Assembly: GCA_016208165.1 (NCBI GenBank)
Contig: JACQYL010000028.1
Span: forward strand, 1 to 64,000
Source of the DNA: Deltaproteobacteria bacterium
GTDB lineage: Bacteria; Desulfobacterota; Desulfarculia; JACQYL01
Direction: 5' to 3'
Length of the DNA: 64,000 nucleotides
Part shown: positions 52,951 through 62,794 of the stretch, piece after piece
Layout of the letters: each line of letters starts with the position of its first letter
Numbering within the stretch: position 1 is the first letter of the stretch
The notes under the pieces: model-generated
Told to the model about the DNA's origin: nothing
Databases searched by the model: none
Seen by the model: the letters and a program-made list of their open reading frames with translations, nothing else
Position numbers and translations under genes: made by a program

Positions 52951-53610
52951 TCATTCAAAGTGGTGGTGTTTGATGCTCTTGCCTTCCGCGTACATGATCG
53001 TTGCTTCGCAGATGTTGGTGGCCAGGTCCGCAACACGTTCCAGGGCGCGGTCAATGATAATCATGCTTACCGCCCTTCGGATGGCCGGCGTGTCCTTCAT
53101 CATCTGATCCAACAGCTTGTGTACGATCTCCGTAGCCAATGCGTCGGCCTCGTCGTCTCGCTTGCATACTTCCCTGGCGAGTCTGGTATCCTTGCTGATA
53201 AAGGAATTGATGGCGTCCTGGAGCATGGTCAGCGCCACATTTCCGAGAGCTTCGATTTCTACCTGGAACGGTAATGGCGGCCGCTCATTGAGTTCAACGG
53301 CCCGCTCAGCTATATTGACCGCAAGATCGCCCACCCGTTCGATATCCGCATTAATTCTGATGATGGAGGTGATGAATCTCAGATCCACGGCTAGGGGTTG
53401 CCTTAGGGCCAGCAGCCTCAAGCTCTCTTCGTCGATGCGGATTTCCAGTTCGTCGATTCGAGCATCGCCGTCGATAACCGCCAGGGCGGGTTCCGTGTTG
53501 CGTTCGACAAGAGCCTCCATGGCGCTTCGTAAAGCCTCCTCGACCAAGGTGGCCATCTCAAGGAGGGTCATTTGAAGTTCTTTCAATTCACGGTTCAATT
53601 CCGTGGACAT
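52951..53610 (-). CDS. phoU: Phosphate transport regulator PhoU
   Basis: 219 aa made of two three-helix repeats. Metal-binding E/DxxxD motifs occur in RINADIERVGDLAVNIAERA and IIIDRALERVADLATNICEA. PhoU binds PstB and PhoR and keeps PhoR in phosphatase mode when phosphate is plentiful. It follows pstB by nine bases and closes the Pho operon. CAGGAG before ATG. Confidence 0.96.
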   Translation of the reverse strand: MSTELNRELKELQMTLLEMATLVEEALRSAMEALVERNTEPALAVIDGDARIDELEIRIDEESLRLLALRQPLAVDLRFITSIIRINADIERVGDLAVNIAERAVELNERPPLPFQVEIEALGNVALTMLQDAINSFISKDTRLAREVCKRDDEADALATEIVHKLLDQMMKDTPAIRRAVSMIIIDRALERVADLATNICEATIMYAEGKSIKHHHFE

Positions 53611-53619
53611 CTGGACTCC

Positions 53620-54384
53620 TTATCCAAAACGACCGGTGATGTAGTTTTCCGTTTGCTCTTTCTTCGGTCGCGTAAAAAGAATGTCGGTTCTGTCCACTTC
53701 CACCAATTCACCGAGGAAAAAAAACGCCGTATAGTCGGACACTCTGGCGGCTTGCTGCATATTATGGGTCACGATCACTATACAATATTTTTCTTTCAAA
53801 CGCTCTATAAGTTCCTCGATCTTTTGCGTGGCAACCGGATCCAGGGCCGAAGCGGGTTCATCCATCAGGACCACCTCCGGTTCCACGGCCAGGGCGCGCG
53901 CAATGCAGAGCCTCTGTTGCTGTCCACCGGAAAGGCCCATGGCCGAAGAATGAAGGCGATCTTTCACTTCATCGAAAAGGGCCGCGTCCTGGAGGCTCGT
54001 CTCCACTTTTTCGATAATGGCGCGTTTGCTCTTTACGCCATTGACCCTGAGGCCATACGCCACATTTTCGAAAATGCTTTTGGGGAAGGGGTTCGGCTTC
54101 TGAAATACCATTCCCACCTTGCGACGCACCTCCACCACGTCCACGTCCGAGTCATAGATATTCCGCCCGTCCAGAATGACCTCTCCTTCCGCATGGGCGC
54201 CTACGATGGTTTCGTTCATTCTGTTCAGACATCGCAGAAAGGTGCTTTTGCCGCATCCTGAGGGTCCGATCAGGGCAGTCACTTTACGATCGTACATGAG
54301 CAAGGATATACTCTTAAGGGCCTGGAAATCCCCATAATAGAAGTCCAGGTTCCGGGCGGATATCTTAGACGACGTGATCCCCAT
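53620..54384 (-). CDS. pstB: Phosphate ABC transporter ATPase PstB
   Basis: 254 aa ATPase energising phosphate import. Walker [10 protein letters not shown] (40-48), signature [20 protein letters not shown], Walker [13 protein letters not shown] and H-loop [11 protein letters not shown] are all intact. Placed between phoR and phoU rather than behind pstA. Confidence 0.97.
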   Translation of the reverse strand: MGITSSKISARNLDFYYGDFQALKSISLLMYDRKVTALIGPSGCGKSTFLRCLNRMNETIVGAHAEGEVILDGRNIYDSDVDVVEVRRKVGMVFQKPNPFPKSIFENVAYGLRVNGVKSKRAIIEKVETSLQDAALFDEVKDRLHSSAMGLSGGQQQRLCIARALAVEPEVVLMDEPASALDPVATQKIEELIERLKEKYCIVIVTHNMQQAARVSDYTAFFFLGELVEVDRTDILFTRPKKEQTENYITGRFG

Positions 54385-54402
54385 GCAACTATTCCGATTT
54401 CA

Positions 54403-56223
54403 TTAGACAGAGGTGGTCTCAGTTGTGGCAGCGATCGTATCTTCGGAGGGCGCCGCTTTTCTCGGTTTCGGGAGCGCGACATGGAAGGTCGATCCTTTGC
54501 CGACCCGGCTTTCGGCCCACACACGTCCCCCGTTGGCAATGACCAAGTTCTTGACGATGGCAAGGCCCAGGCCGGTTCCACCCAAGTCGCGCGAACGTTC
54601 CTTGTCCACCCGATAGAACCGCTCAAACACGCGGTCTAGATCTTTCTTGGGGATTCCGATACCCGTGTCTTCAATCGTTACGTCAACCCACTCCTGATCC
54701 GTGGAAGCACCGACTCTAATCTTTCCACCCAAGGGCGTATATTTAATCGCATTATCGACCAGATTCTCAAAAATTCGATTTAGCGACCCATAGTCTCCGA
54801 ACACGGACAATTCTCCGATCCCTTCATCAAACGTCATACTCAGCTCTTTGGAATCCAGCGCTTTCGCATAGGTCTGCTTAAGTCCTTTAAATAGCGACTC
54901 CATGTTCAGGGCCGTCATGTGCAATTCCACTTTGTGGGAATCAATGGCGGAGAGTTTCAGAAGGTCCGCGACCAGGCTGGACAGACGATCGGCGTGTTTG
55001 ACGATGACTTGAAGGAAACGCCGTTTTGCCTCCCAGTCTTCGGGCGGCAATTCCAGCAGCGTCTCGGAGTATCCTTTGATGGTCGTGAGAGGCGTGCGAA
55101 TCTCATGGGAGACATTGGCCAGGAAGTCTTTGCGCATCTGTTCCAGTTTCTTGATTCTGGTGATGTCGTGAAGCACCGCAATGCAGCCCTTTGCCTGGCC
55201 TTCTATGCGCAACGGCACCACATTGGCCTGGAAAAACCGGCTATTCTCCAACCCCACTGCGATCTCGAGGTCAAATGTCTCCTTTCCACCTAAAGCCGAA
55301 CGGATCGCTTCCGTGATAAGAGTGTTGCGAATCGCCGCCAAGGGGCCTTGGCCTTCAATGTCTTTCACCTGAGGAAAGAAGCGTTTGAATGCATCGTTGA
55401 CCAGAACAATTTCGCCGCGCTCGTTCACGACCATGACGCCCTCGATCATCCCTCTGAACACGGACGTTAACTGGCTCGTCTCACCGTTCAGCTTTTCGAT
55501 CGTCGTCTGCAATCGATGAGCCATCGTGTCCATGGCTTTTCCGAGTTCGCCGATCTCATCCTTCGGATATTCCAAAATCCGGAGTCTGAAATCTCCCTCG
55601 GCTATGCGCCGCACCATTTGCGTCATATTCTCGATGGGATTGGCTATGCGCCTGCCGAGCCAGAGCGTGCAAACTACGATCAATACAAAGGCGCCCGCGG
55701 CGGCGCTGTACAAACGCCACAGGATTTCCGCAATTTCTTGTCTTACCTCTATCAGGGACGCGGACAGTCTCAAAATGCCCCAATTATCCTTCGGCAAAAA
55801 TACTTTTTGGGCCATGTACAGCATTTCCTTGCCCGTGGTTGCGCTGACCCGGTGGCTCTTTCCAAAACCTGTCCTTATGGCGGAGCGAACTTCCTCGCGG
55901 CCGCCATGATTGTCCATTTCAGGAATCTGCGCGGAGGGTACTTCCGAGTCGCCTATCACTGCCCCTTTGGCGTTCACAAGGGTCAACCTGAGACCAAGAT
56001 CCTTACCCATTCGCTTGAGGATCGGATCTATTCCGGGCTCCGAAATCAGTTCGTAATGGAGCAAGTTACCCAGAAAATCGATCTCGTGCTGCATGCGGGT
56101 TTCCACTCGACCGATCAACTCGCGTTCCAGGAAACGCGTGGAGTATACGGTGGCGGCCCCCAAAAAACCGCCAAACAGAAAAAGATACGATAGAATGATC
56201 TTCATCCTCAAGCTAAGGGTCAT
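54403..56223 (-). CDS. phoR: Phosphate-regulon sensor kinase PhoR (HAMP-PAS type)
   Basis: 606 aa membrane kinase. TM1 (residues ~8-28), periplasmic part (~30-165), TM2 (~170-190), HAMP (~191-245), PAS (~250-355), HisKA with His373 (NVSHEIRTPLTTIKGYSETL) and HATPase with NLVDNAIKYTPLGG, IEDTGIGIPKKDL, GGTGLGLAIVKNLV. It has a larger periplasmic domain than E. coli PhoR, as is usual outside gammaproteobacteria. Four bases separate it from phoB. Confidence 0.95.
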   Translation of the reverse strand: MTLSLRMKIILSYLFLFGGFLGAATVYSTRFLERELIGRVETRMQHEIDFLGNLLHYELISEPGIDPILKRMGKDLGLRLTLVNAKGAVIGDSEVPSAQIPEMDNHGGREEVRSAIRTGFGKSHRVSATTGKEMLYMAQKVFLPKDNWGILRLSASLIEVRQEIAEILWRLYSAAAGAFVLIVVCTLWLGRRIANPIENMTQMVRRIAEGDFRLRILEYPKDEIGELGKAMDTMAHRLQTTIEKLNGETSQLTSVFRGMIEGVMVVNERGEIVLVNDAFKRFFPQVKDIEGQGPLAAIRNTLITEAIRSALGGKETFDLEIAVGLENSRFFQANVVPLRIEGQAKGCIAVLHDITRIKKLEQMRKDFLANVSHEIRTPLTTIKGYSETLLELPPEDWEAKRRFLQVIVKHADRLSSLVADLLKLSAIDSHKVELHMTALNMESLFKGLKQTYAKALDSKELSMTFDEGIGELSVFGDYGSLNRIFENLVDNAIKYTPLGGKIRVGASTDQEWVDVTIEDTGIGIPKKDLDRVFERFYRVDKERSRDLGGTGLGLAIVKNLVIANGGRVWAESRVGKGSTFHVALPKPRKAAPSEDTIAATTETTSV

Positions 56224-56227
56224 TCTC

Positions 56228-56911
56228 CTATTCCTTATACCGGTAACCTACGCCCCAAACGGTTTCGATAGCCGAACCTTCGTCCTCCAATTTCTGTCTC
56301 AAGCGTCGGATATGGGTATCCACCGTTCGAGCGTATCCTTCGTACTGATAGCCCCAGACGATATCCAGCAATCGATCTCTCGTGAGGACCTTACCCTTGT
56401 GGCGCAGCAGTGCCAGCAAAAGATTGAATTCCGTAGACGTTAGAGGGACCTCCTCGGAGTTTATGGTTACCCGATGCGATCCTGGATCCACTCTCAAATT
56501 CCCGACCATGATCACATCCGACTCGTCGGTTTCCATGGATACCCGTTTGAGAATGGCGCGAACCCTCAAGATGAGTTCCCTCGGACTGAACGGCTTCACT
56601 ACATAGTCGTCGGCGCCTAATTCCAAACCGAGAATCCGGTCGATCTCGTCTCCTTTGGCCGTCAGGATGAGAATCGGCAGCTTTCGAGTTTCCTTGTCAC
56701 TCCTCAGAAGCTTGCAGATCTCCAAGCCGTCCATACCGGGCAGCATGAGGTCCAGGACTACCAGGTCCGGCGGGTGGTTTCGAATGATTCTGAAGGCCGT
56801 TTCTCCATTAGCGGCCCTGTCGGTACGAAAACCCGCCTTTTCGAAATGATATTCCAGAAGAGACGCTATGTCCTCTTCATCTTCCACGATGAGGATTCTG
56901 TTTGCCTGCAC
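56228..56911 (-). CDS. phoB: Phosphate-regulon response regulator PhoB
   Basis: 227 aa OmpR/PhoB-type regulator. Receiver with EDEED, phospho-acceptor Asp54 (VVLDLMLPGMDG) and Lys in VVKPFSPREL; winged-helix output (residues ~125-227) with VPLTSTEFNLLLALLRHKGK, YEGYARTVDTHIRRLRQKL and GVGYRY. GTG start with AAGGAAGG upstream. It binds Pho boxes such as that upstream of pstS. Confidence 0.96.
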   Translation of the reverse strand: MQANRILIVEDEEDIASLLEYHFEKAGFRTDRAANGETAFRIIRNHPPDLVVLDLMLPGMDGLEICKLLRSDKETRKLPILILTAKGDEIDRILGLELGADDYVVKPFSPRELILRVRAILKRVSMETDESDVIMVGNLRVDPGSHRVTINSEEVPLTSTEFNLLLALLRHKGKVLTRDRLLDIVWGYQYEGYARTVDTHIRRLRQKLEDEGSAIETVWGVGYRYKE

Positions 56912-57152
56912 TTCGCCTTCCTTGTACTAGAATTGATTGGTGCGTCCGGCGGTATTCCGAGTGTCTAGACATTCCGATCTCCCGATCACGAATCTCGAGA
57001 ATGCAGGTATGCCCTTCTCTTTCGGAGAAGGTAACGATTTCGAACACCTCTGCGACGCTCCTGCGCGACCCGCTTGTTCACCCGGAACCATCCTTCGAAA
57101 AACCCGTATCCTTGCCGGGGCCGGCCTCCGGGACGCGACGATCACCCGACGG

Positions 57153-58013
57153 TCAGTTCCTTGTTCTACGCAGCCTAGATCGAAGCAGTATGGCCGTAAG
57201 ACTGACGCCTAGGACCAGAAAGATCAGCACCAGCGCCGTACCGTACTGCAGAGGCCGGGTTTTCTCGATATGGGTGCCTGCCGTAGCCAGAACATATATG
57301 TGATACGGAAGCGCCATTACCTCATCAAAAAGGGACCCCGGAAGACGGGATGTATAGAACGTGGCCGCTGTGAACATGATCGGGGCGGTCTCTCCGGCGG
57401 CCCTGCCGATTCCCAATATGGACCCCGTCAGGATTCCCGGAAACGCCGCAGGCAAAACCACCTTGTAAATGGTTTGCCATTTGGTGGCTCCTAGCCCTAA
57501 CGAAGCTTCTCTGTACGTTTGAGGCACGCTTTTGAGAGCTTCCTCGGATGTTCCGATCATGACCGGCAGAATCAGAAACCCCAGCGTCAGGGAACCCGAC
57601 AAAAGGCTCGAGCCGAACTTCAAAAAGACTACGAAAAGCCCAAGACCGAACAGGCCGAACACCACTGAAGGCACTCCGGCCAGATTGTTGATACCCAGTC
57701 GGATGATGCGGACCGTTCTTCCCCCCCGAGCGTATTCGTTCAAATAGACGGCCGAAGCCACCCCGATGGGCAGAGCCACGGCGAGGGCGCCAAACGTCAG
57801 AAAAAACGTTCCCACGATCGCAGGGAAAATACCGCCTTTCGTCATGGAATCCAGGGGCGCCTCCGTCAGAAAGGTCCAACTGATGGCTCTCCACCCGTGG
57901 AAGACGACAAAGCCGATCATCAGCAGGAGGGTCAGGCACACCATGGTCGCTGACAAGCGAACGACGGCAAACGCGATCTTTTGTTTCAAATACCGAGAAC
58001 GAAGCGTATCCAT
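57153..58013 (-). CDS. pstA: Phosphate ABC transporter permease PstA
   Basis: 286 aa permease with six hydrophobic segments. NLAGVPSVVFGLFGLGLFVV and the EAA loop VPQTYREASLGLGATKWQTI are typical for PstA. It lies five bases after pstC; a 241-base gap then separates it from phoB. Confidence 0.96.
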   Translation of the reverse strand: MDTLRSRYLKQKIAFAVVRLSATMVCLTLLLMIGFVVFHGWRAISWTFLTEAPLDSMTKGGIFPAIVGTFFLTFGALAVALPIGVASAVYLNEYARGGRTVRIIRLGINNLAGVPSVVFGLFGLGLFVVFLKFGSSLLSGSLTLGFLILPVMIGTSEEALKSVPQTYREASLGLGATKWQTIYKVVLPAAFPGILTGSILGIGRAAGETAPIMFTAATFYTSRLPGSLFDEVMALPYHIYVLATAGTHIEKTRPLQYGTALVLIFLVLGVSLTAILLRSRLRRTRN

Positions 58014-58018
58014 ACTCT

Positions 58019-59017
58019 TTATAAAGTGGCTGATCCCACCTGCTTATATTTGTGCGATATCTGATCAGCAATCATGTTGAAGGCGAACGTGATCAAAAAC
58101 AGGACGATGGCTATCGCGAAAAGGGCATGGTAATGCTCACTCTGGAAAGGCGCCTCGCCCATTTCAGCGGCAATGCTCGCGGGCATGGGACGAACCGGGT
58201 CCATGAGACTCGTGGGCACGATCGCTGCGCCGCCCGCCACCATAAGGACCACCATGGTTTCACCAATGGCCCTCGAAATTCCGAGTATCACCGCGGTTGC
58301 GATCCCGGACAGGGAAGCCGGCAGCACCACGCGAAAAATGGTTTCCCACTGGGTGGCTCCCAATGCGAGCGACGCTTCCCTCAACTCGCGGGGAACCGCA
58401 TACATGGCGTCCTCCGAAATGCTGCAGATGGTCGGAATGGTCATGATGGCGAGCATAATAGATGCGTTGAGCAGATTCAGCCCGGTCGGAATATCGAACG
58501 TTCTCTGCAAAAAAGGCGCAACGACCACCATGCCTATGAACCCGATGACCACGGAAGGCAACGACGCCAGGAGCTCCACGACCGGTTTAAGAAATTCCTT
58601 CATTCGGGGGCCGGCGATTTCAGCGATAAAGATCGCCGTTAATACAGCCAAAGGTATGGCGCCGATGCATGAAACCGTGATCACGGCGATGGAGCCGACG
58701 ATCAAAGGAAAAATCCCGAATGCGGCGGGGTCATCCGTAGGATACCAATCCCGTCCCAAAAGAAAGTCTTTCAACGACACGACCTTGAAGATAGGAACAC
58801 CTTCTCTGAACAGGAAGAACAGGATCAATCCCAACGCGGTGATGGAAAACAGGGCCGTCAGCAAGAAAATCATGCGGATGGCGCTTTCTCTGCTCCTCCT
58901 CCGGTGACCGCCTCTGCCCGTCCAGGCATCCCCCAAGCCCGGCCCATTTGTATCCGCGGCGTGGTCGGCGAGATTCGCCGTTTCGACCAAAGGAACCTCA
59001 ATCGATGTTTCTTTCAT
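58019..59017 (-). CDS. pstC: Phosphate ABC transporter permease PstC
   Basis: 332 aa permease. An acidic N-terminal tail (~50 residues) precedes six TM helices; ELLASLPSVVIGFIGMVVVA and the EAA loop VPRELREASLALGATQWETI mark it as PstC. ATG 59017 (MKETSIEV) is preferred; the frame is open further to 59086 but without a start-site signal. Confidence 0.94.
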   Translation of the reverse strand: MKETSIEVPLVETANLADHAADTNGPGLGDAWTGRGGHRRRSRESAIRMIFLLTALFSITALGLILFFLFREGVPIFKVVSLKDFLLGRDWYPTDDPAAFGIFPLIVGSIAVITVSCIGAIPLAVLTAIFIAEIAGPRMKEFLKPVVELLASLPSVVIGFIGMVVVAPFLQRTFDIPTGLNLLNASIMLAIMTIPTICSISEDAMYAVPRELREASLALGATQWETIFRVVLPASLSGIATAVILGISRAIGETMVVLMVAGGAAIVPTSLMDPVRPMPASIAAEMGEAPFQSEHYHALFAIAIVLFLITFAFNMIADQISHKYKQVGSATL

Positions 59018-59132
59018 TGTATGTTCAGCCTGAATGGACTCTCGCGTCCGAAGCTTCCAGCGCGCGAACCGGGGCGACGAATCCAACGCTCACCCCGCGG
59101 CGCATGCGCAGCTACGGATTCGTTGTCGGTGC

Positions 59133-59951
59133 TTAATACAACGGCACGAAACCCTCGGTTTCCACCATTTTCTGACCGGCCGGACTCAGAAGATAGTTGA
59201 GATACGACATCGCCGGTCCCTCGGGCCAACCGTTTGTAAACATGAACAAGGCTCTCGAAATCGGAAACGTGCCATTCAAGGCCGTGGCTGGGGATGCCAC
59301 AACACCGTTCACCGTAAGCCCTTTGAGATGAGGGTTTAGATAGCCGATGCCCACGTAGCCGATGGCGTAGGGGTTCCCGGCCACGGCCTGCGCCACGGCT
59401 CCGTTGGACGCCTGAAGCAAAGCTCTGGGCATCACGCGCTCCTTAAGGAGAACCTTCTCTTGCCACACCTCGTACGTTCCGGAGCTGGTGTCCCGACTGA
59501 TCACCACGATGGGTTTATCGGAGCCTCCCAACGCTTTCCAATTGGTGACATTGCCCGTGTAGATCCCTTTCAATGTGTTGAGATCAATGTCATTCAGAGG
59601 GTTGCTCGGGTGCACCACGGGAACGATGCAGTCAATGGCCACCCGGTGAGGCACGAGGTAAACTCCCTTTTCACAGGCCAGCTTGATTTCCTTGTCTTTA
59701 ACGAAACGGGACGACATGGCAATATCACACGTGCCGTCAATGATAGCCTTGATTCCGTTTCCACTGCCGCCGCCGGACACGCTGATATTGACGTCTTGAT
59801 TGCCCTTCATAAACAGCTCTGCGGACTTTTGCCCGATGGGAAGCACGGTGGTGGATCCGTTAATGACCACATTCGAACCCGCCGCGCACAGACCGCTCAC
59901 GGCGAATACAGCCAGAATACTCATCAACACGATAACCGCTCTAATTCGCAT
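59133..59951 (-). CDS. pstS: Periplasmic phosphate-binding protein PstS
   Basis: 272 aa. Signal peptide (AVIVLMSILAVFAVSGLCAA). NVVINGSTTVLPIGQKSAEL, VSGGGSGNGIKAIIDGTCDI and SRDTSSGTYEVWQEKVL are the phosphate-ligating segments of PstS/PstS-2 proteins. AGGAGGAA before ATG. First gene of the pst-pho operon, preceded by a Pho box at 60058-60075. Confidence 0.96.
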   Translation of the reverse strand: MRIRAVIVLMSILAVFAVSGLCAAGSNVVINGSTTVLPIGQKSAELFMKGNQDVNISVSGGGSGNGIKAIIDGTCDIAMSSRFVKDKEIKLACEKGVYLVPHRVAIDCIVPVVHPSNPLNDIDLNTLKGIYTGNVTNWKALGGSDKPIVVISRDTSSGTYEVWQEKVLLKERVMPRALLQASNGAVAQAVAGNPYAIGYVGIGYLNPHLKGLTVNGVVASPATALNGTFPISRALFMFTNGWPEGPAMSYLNYLLSPAGQKMVETEGFVPLY

Positions 59952-60350
59952 TCTTTCCTCCTAACGATTCGTTGCTCCAAAGGCCGATGTTCTGCCTGGC
60001 CAAAGTATAATGTATTGGGACTCTAACTTTGAAAGATGACGCTCCCGTTGCTTATTTGTGACAATTCTGTTACGAGGCGGTGTTTCTCTGGGCGCGAGCG
60101 CAGACAGCTACCGGTCCTGTTGGTAATGGCTGCCCACCGGATTGTCAGAAGGAGGAGGAAGATCAGATAATGCTTTGTTCTGAGTGACTTAAGCTCAACC
60201 GTTTGAACGGGCGGCCATTGAAGATCGCCGCCTGCACTCGAAACAGCGCCGGCTTCCATTCCCCGAATACCTCATCTCAACCTATCTTAGACTCAGTTTC
60301 TCCGCAGTGTAAACCTTTATGTTGACATGGTTTTCGGATGTGGCGGCGTT
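59952..60350. other. pstS upstream region
   Basis: Contains the pstS ribosome site and a -10-like TATACT (minus strand, about 60004-60009), the Pho box at 60058-60075 and no ORF. Confidence 0.5.
60058..60075 (-). promoter_or_regulatory. Pho box upstream of pstS
   Basis: Minus-strand TCGTAAC-AGAA-TTGTCAC, a 7-4-7 direct repeat similar to CTGT(C/A)AT/AC-N4-CTGTCAC. It lies about 107 bases before the pstS start codon and points toward pstS. Confidence 0.6.
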
Positions 60351-60368
60351 TTGTCATAATTTTGTAAC
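60351..60368 (+). promoter_or_regulatory. Orphan Pho box pointing away from pstS
   Basis: Plus-strand TTGTCAT-AATT-TTGTAAC, a near-perfect 7-4-7 PhoB site. It is 529 bases before serC and no credible ORF lies between, so it may serve serC, an unannotated small RNA, or nothing. Confidence 0.55.
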
Positions 60369-60896
60369 TAAATGGGCTTTTCGGTGTAGCTCACCGCGTC
60401 GGAACGGGTTTGGCATGGATGCAACCTGGTGTCTCGCTTCCCCTCGTATAGGCTCGTGCGGTATCTATAACGGGGCGTTTCAGCAGCCGAGTTGCTTCAA
60501 GTGGGAAGAGTAAGGGATGGAAATCGGAAGTTGGTATCCGAGGGACGGACGTCAAATGGCAGAGAAAAACGATTCAACCCGGAAGGAACCGGTGAAATCC
60601 CCTCCAACCGTTTTCTGAACAGGAGCTGCAAGGGCCTTTTAAGGAGACATTTGACGGATTCGTGGATTACAGGATATTGAACTATTGACGATCAAGGATG
60701 AATAGAGTATAGACCACCTTTTTGTTTAAATGGAATCCAAGCACGCGCTGGGACCTAGCTGAGACGAAATTCGGAATTCTGCTCCGACATCGGACGGCAG
60801 CCACCCGCGAAACGTTCCAGCGGAAGAAACGAATTCAACCCAACGAGTGAATAGAGATCGACGCGGTTTGCGTTATATGCAAGAGGGAGGAAACCA
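60369..60896. other. Gene-free region upstream of serC
   Basis: 528 bases with no coding bias. GGGAGGAAACC at 60886-60896 is the serC ribosome site. A phrase GGAACCGGTGAAATCC near 60585 recalls cobalamin-riboswitch text, but the rest of that fold is absent. Confidence 0.35.
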
Positions 60897-61982
60897 ATGG
60901 TCCATCGCATCCACAACTTCAACGCCGGGCCGGCAGCGCTGCCTCTGGCGGTGCTGGAAGAAATCCAATCCGAATTCCTGGATTTCAAGAACACGGGCAT
61001 GTCCATCCTAGAAATGAGCCACCGGTCCAAAACCTACAACGACGTCATCGAGGAAGCTCAGACCCGCATCAAGCGCCTGCTCGGATTGTCGGACCAATAC
61101 CATGTCCTGTTCATTCAGGGTGGCGCCAGTATGCAATTCTGCATGGTCCCCATGAACCTGGCCGTTGACAACGATGCCGTCGATTATGTCGACACGGGTA
61201 CCTGGTCCTCCAAAGCCATCAAAGAGGCCAAAATCGTGGGAAAGAAGGTCAACGTGGCCGCGTCGAGCAGCGACAGAAACTACGCCTATATACCCAAGCA
61301 TTTAGGTCTGAATCCGGGGGCGGCTTACGTTCATATCACCAGCAACAACACCATCAAGGGCACCCAGTGGAAAACATTCCCGGATACGGGTGCGGTTCCT
61401 CTTGTGGCGGATATGTCTTCCGACATCCTTTCCCGGCCCATAGACATCGAGCCCTTTGGACTCATTTACGCGGGAGCCCAAAAGAACATGGGGCCCGCGG
61501 GTGCGGCCGTGGTGATCATACGCGAAGACATGGCGGCCCGCTCCCCCGAACAATTGCCGACCATGCTGAGATATACCACTTACGTAAAGGAGCAGTCCCT
61601 GTATAACACACCTCCCTGTTTCACCATTTATGTCATCCAACTGGTGGCTAAATGGCTGGAAGAAACCGTCGGCGGCCTCGAAAAGATGGAGGCCCTCAAC
61701 AAACAAAAGGCGGACCTGCTGTACGATACGATCGATGAGACGGACTTCTATCGAGGTACGGCCGACGTGGACAGCCGCTCCCTGATGAACGTGACCTTCC
61801 GACTTCCGTCCGAGGATCTCGAGAAGCAATTCGTGGCAGAGGCGACTGAAAACGGACTGGGCGGACTCAAGGGGCATCGCAGCGTCGGTGGATGCCGCGC
61901 GTCCTTATACAACGCCACCGGCCTGGACGACGTGAAGGCGCTGGTGGAATTCATGCGGGGCTTTGCGGCAAGAAAAGGATAA
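60897..61982 (+). CDS. serC: Phosphoserine aminotransferase
   Basis: 361 aa PLP enzyme of serine and pyridoxal phosphate biosynthesis. NFNAGPAALPLAVLEEIQSE, VLFIQGGASMQFCMVPMNL, YAGAQKNMGPAGAAVVIIRE with the PLP lysine, and GLKGHRSVGGCRASLYNA are classic SerC motifs. Normal length. GGAGG before ATG. No serA/serB adjacent. Confidence 0.97.
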   Translation: MVHRIHNFNAGPAALPLAVLEEIQSEFLDFKNTGMSILEMSHRSKTYNDVIEEAQTRIKRLLGLSDQYHVLFIQGGASMQFCMVPMNLAVDNDAVDYVDTGTWSSKAIKEAKIVGKKVNVAASSSDRNYAYIPKHLGLNPGAAYVHITSNNTIKGTQWKTFPDTGAVPLVADMSSDILSRPIDIEPFGLIYAGAQKNMGPAGAAVVIIREDMAARSPEQLPTMLRYTTYVKEQSLYNTPPCFTIYVIQLVAKWLEETVGGLEKMEALNKQKADLLYDTIDETDFYRGTADVDSRSLMNVTFRLPSEDLEKQFVAEATENGLGGLKGHRSVGGCRASLYNATGLDDVKALVEFMRGFAARKG

Positions 61983-62026
61983 GAAGCGCCACCTCGCCTT
62001 ATGATGCAAGACTCATGGCGCCCTCC

Positions 62027-62058
62027 CGCCCCGCGGACCCCTCTCGAGGGGCGGGGCG
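62027..62058. repeat. GC-rich palindromic element after serC
   Basis: CGCCCC...GGGGCG enclosing CCCCT-ctcg-AGGGG; no U-run, so more likely a repeat than a terminator. Confidence 0.6.
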
Positions 62059-62100
62059 ACATGATGGGTTGGCAGGGTCGGTTGAATTCACGCACGAAGC

Positions 62101-62119
62101 CGACAAATTGAAATTGTCG
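62101..62119. repeat. Small inverted repeat CGACAA-7-TTGTCG
   Basis: Six-base perfect arms with AT-rich loop between the two GC-rich palindromes. Confidence 0.45.
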
Positions 62120-62133
62120 GGTCAAGCAAGCCA

Positions 62134-62174
62134 CGCGCCCTCTCCCTTCGCCGAAAGGCCAGGGCGAGGGCGCG
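62134..62174. repeat. Long palindromic repeat CGCGCCCTCTCCCT / AGGGCGAGGGCGCG
   Basis: Fourteen-base arms with one mismatch and a 13-base loop. Shares CCCTCTCCCTT with the composite repeat at 35251. Confidence 0.75.
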
Positions 62175-62224
62175 TAGCATCCCCCGCAACCATTCAGAAT
62201 CATGAGCAGGTCCCAACACCTCTT

Positions 62225-62581
62225 TCAATCCTCATACACTTCGATCTGAATTCCTTCCCCCGCAGCCCACTTCACCAATTGGGCCCCGCTATTGCGCGAA
62301 GCCGCCACCCGGAGGCTTCTGTACTCTTCTGAATTCAGATCCGGATCTCCATCGGCAGAGAAAGCCTCGCATCGAAAATAGAACCAACGGGCGTACCCTC
62401 CAAAGGGAGTTCCGTCTCGAGGTCTGTTGCACGCTTTGACGCCGCGAGCGATTTGCGTGTCGACCGGGACTACGACGTGGTATTCATCGCCCTTGGGCGA
62501 CACGCCGATATAACCTTCGTTTCCCGTTCTCTCGTCCAACGTACAGCGAAAAAGGTCGGAAAAACGCACGCGTAACCCCAT
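62225..62581 (-). CDS. Conserved hypothetical protein, 118 aa
   Basis: Not recognised. ATG 62581 follows GAGGAAATACC; an upstream frame to 62629 has no ribosome site. Sequence features: GLRVRFSDLFRCTLDERTGN at the start, a central EYHVVVPVDTQIARGVKACN and a GGYARWFYFRCEAFSADGDP stretch rich in aromatics. No signal peptide or TM. Convergent to serC and divergent from the rubrerythrin-like gene. Confidence 0.6.
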   Translation of the reverse strand: MGLRVRFSDLFRCTLDERTGNEGYIGVSPKGDEYHVVVPVDTQIARGVKACNRPRDGTPFGGYARWFYFRCEAFSADGDPDLNSEEYRSLRVAASRNSGAQLVKWAAGEGIQIEVYED

Positions 62582-62794
62582 AGGTATTTCCTCAGGTCTC
62601 CAGCGCCTGGAGGTCCCGCCCTCCCCCACTCGGATGATTCACGAAATCCTTTACCGTTACTCATTCATACCATGATTCACAAAGGAAACGAAATGAATAT
62701 GGCCTCCCCCTTTTGACGTTCCACGATTCGTACTTATCTTAAAACGAGATTTTTTTACGTCATGCTTTTCGACATCCAATGCGAAGGAGAACGT

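Noticed and set aside
60560-60640. Cobalamin-riboswitch-like phrase GGTGAAATCC
   Set aside because: Other conserved parts (GCCACTG, terminal stem) are missing and serC is not a usual target.
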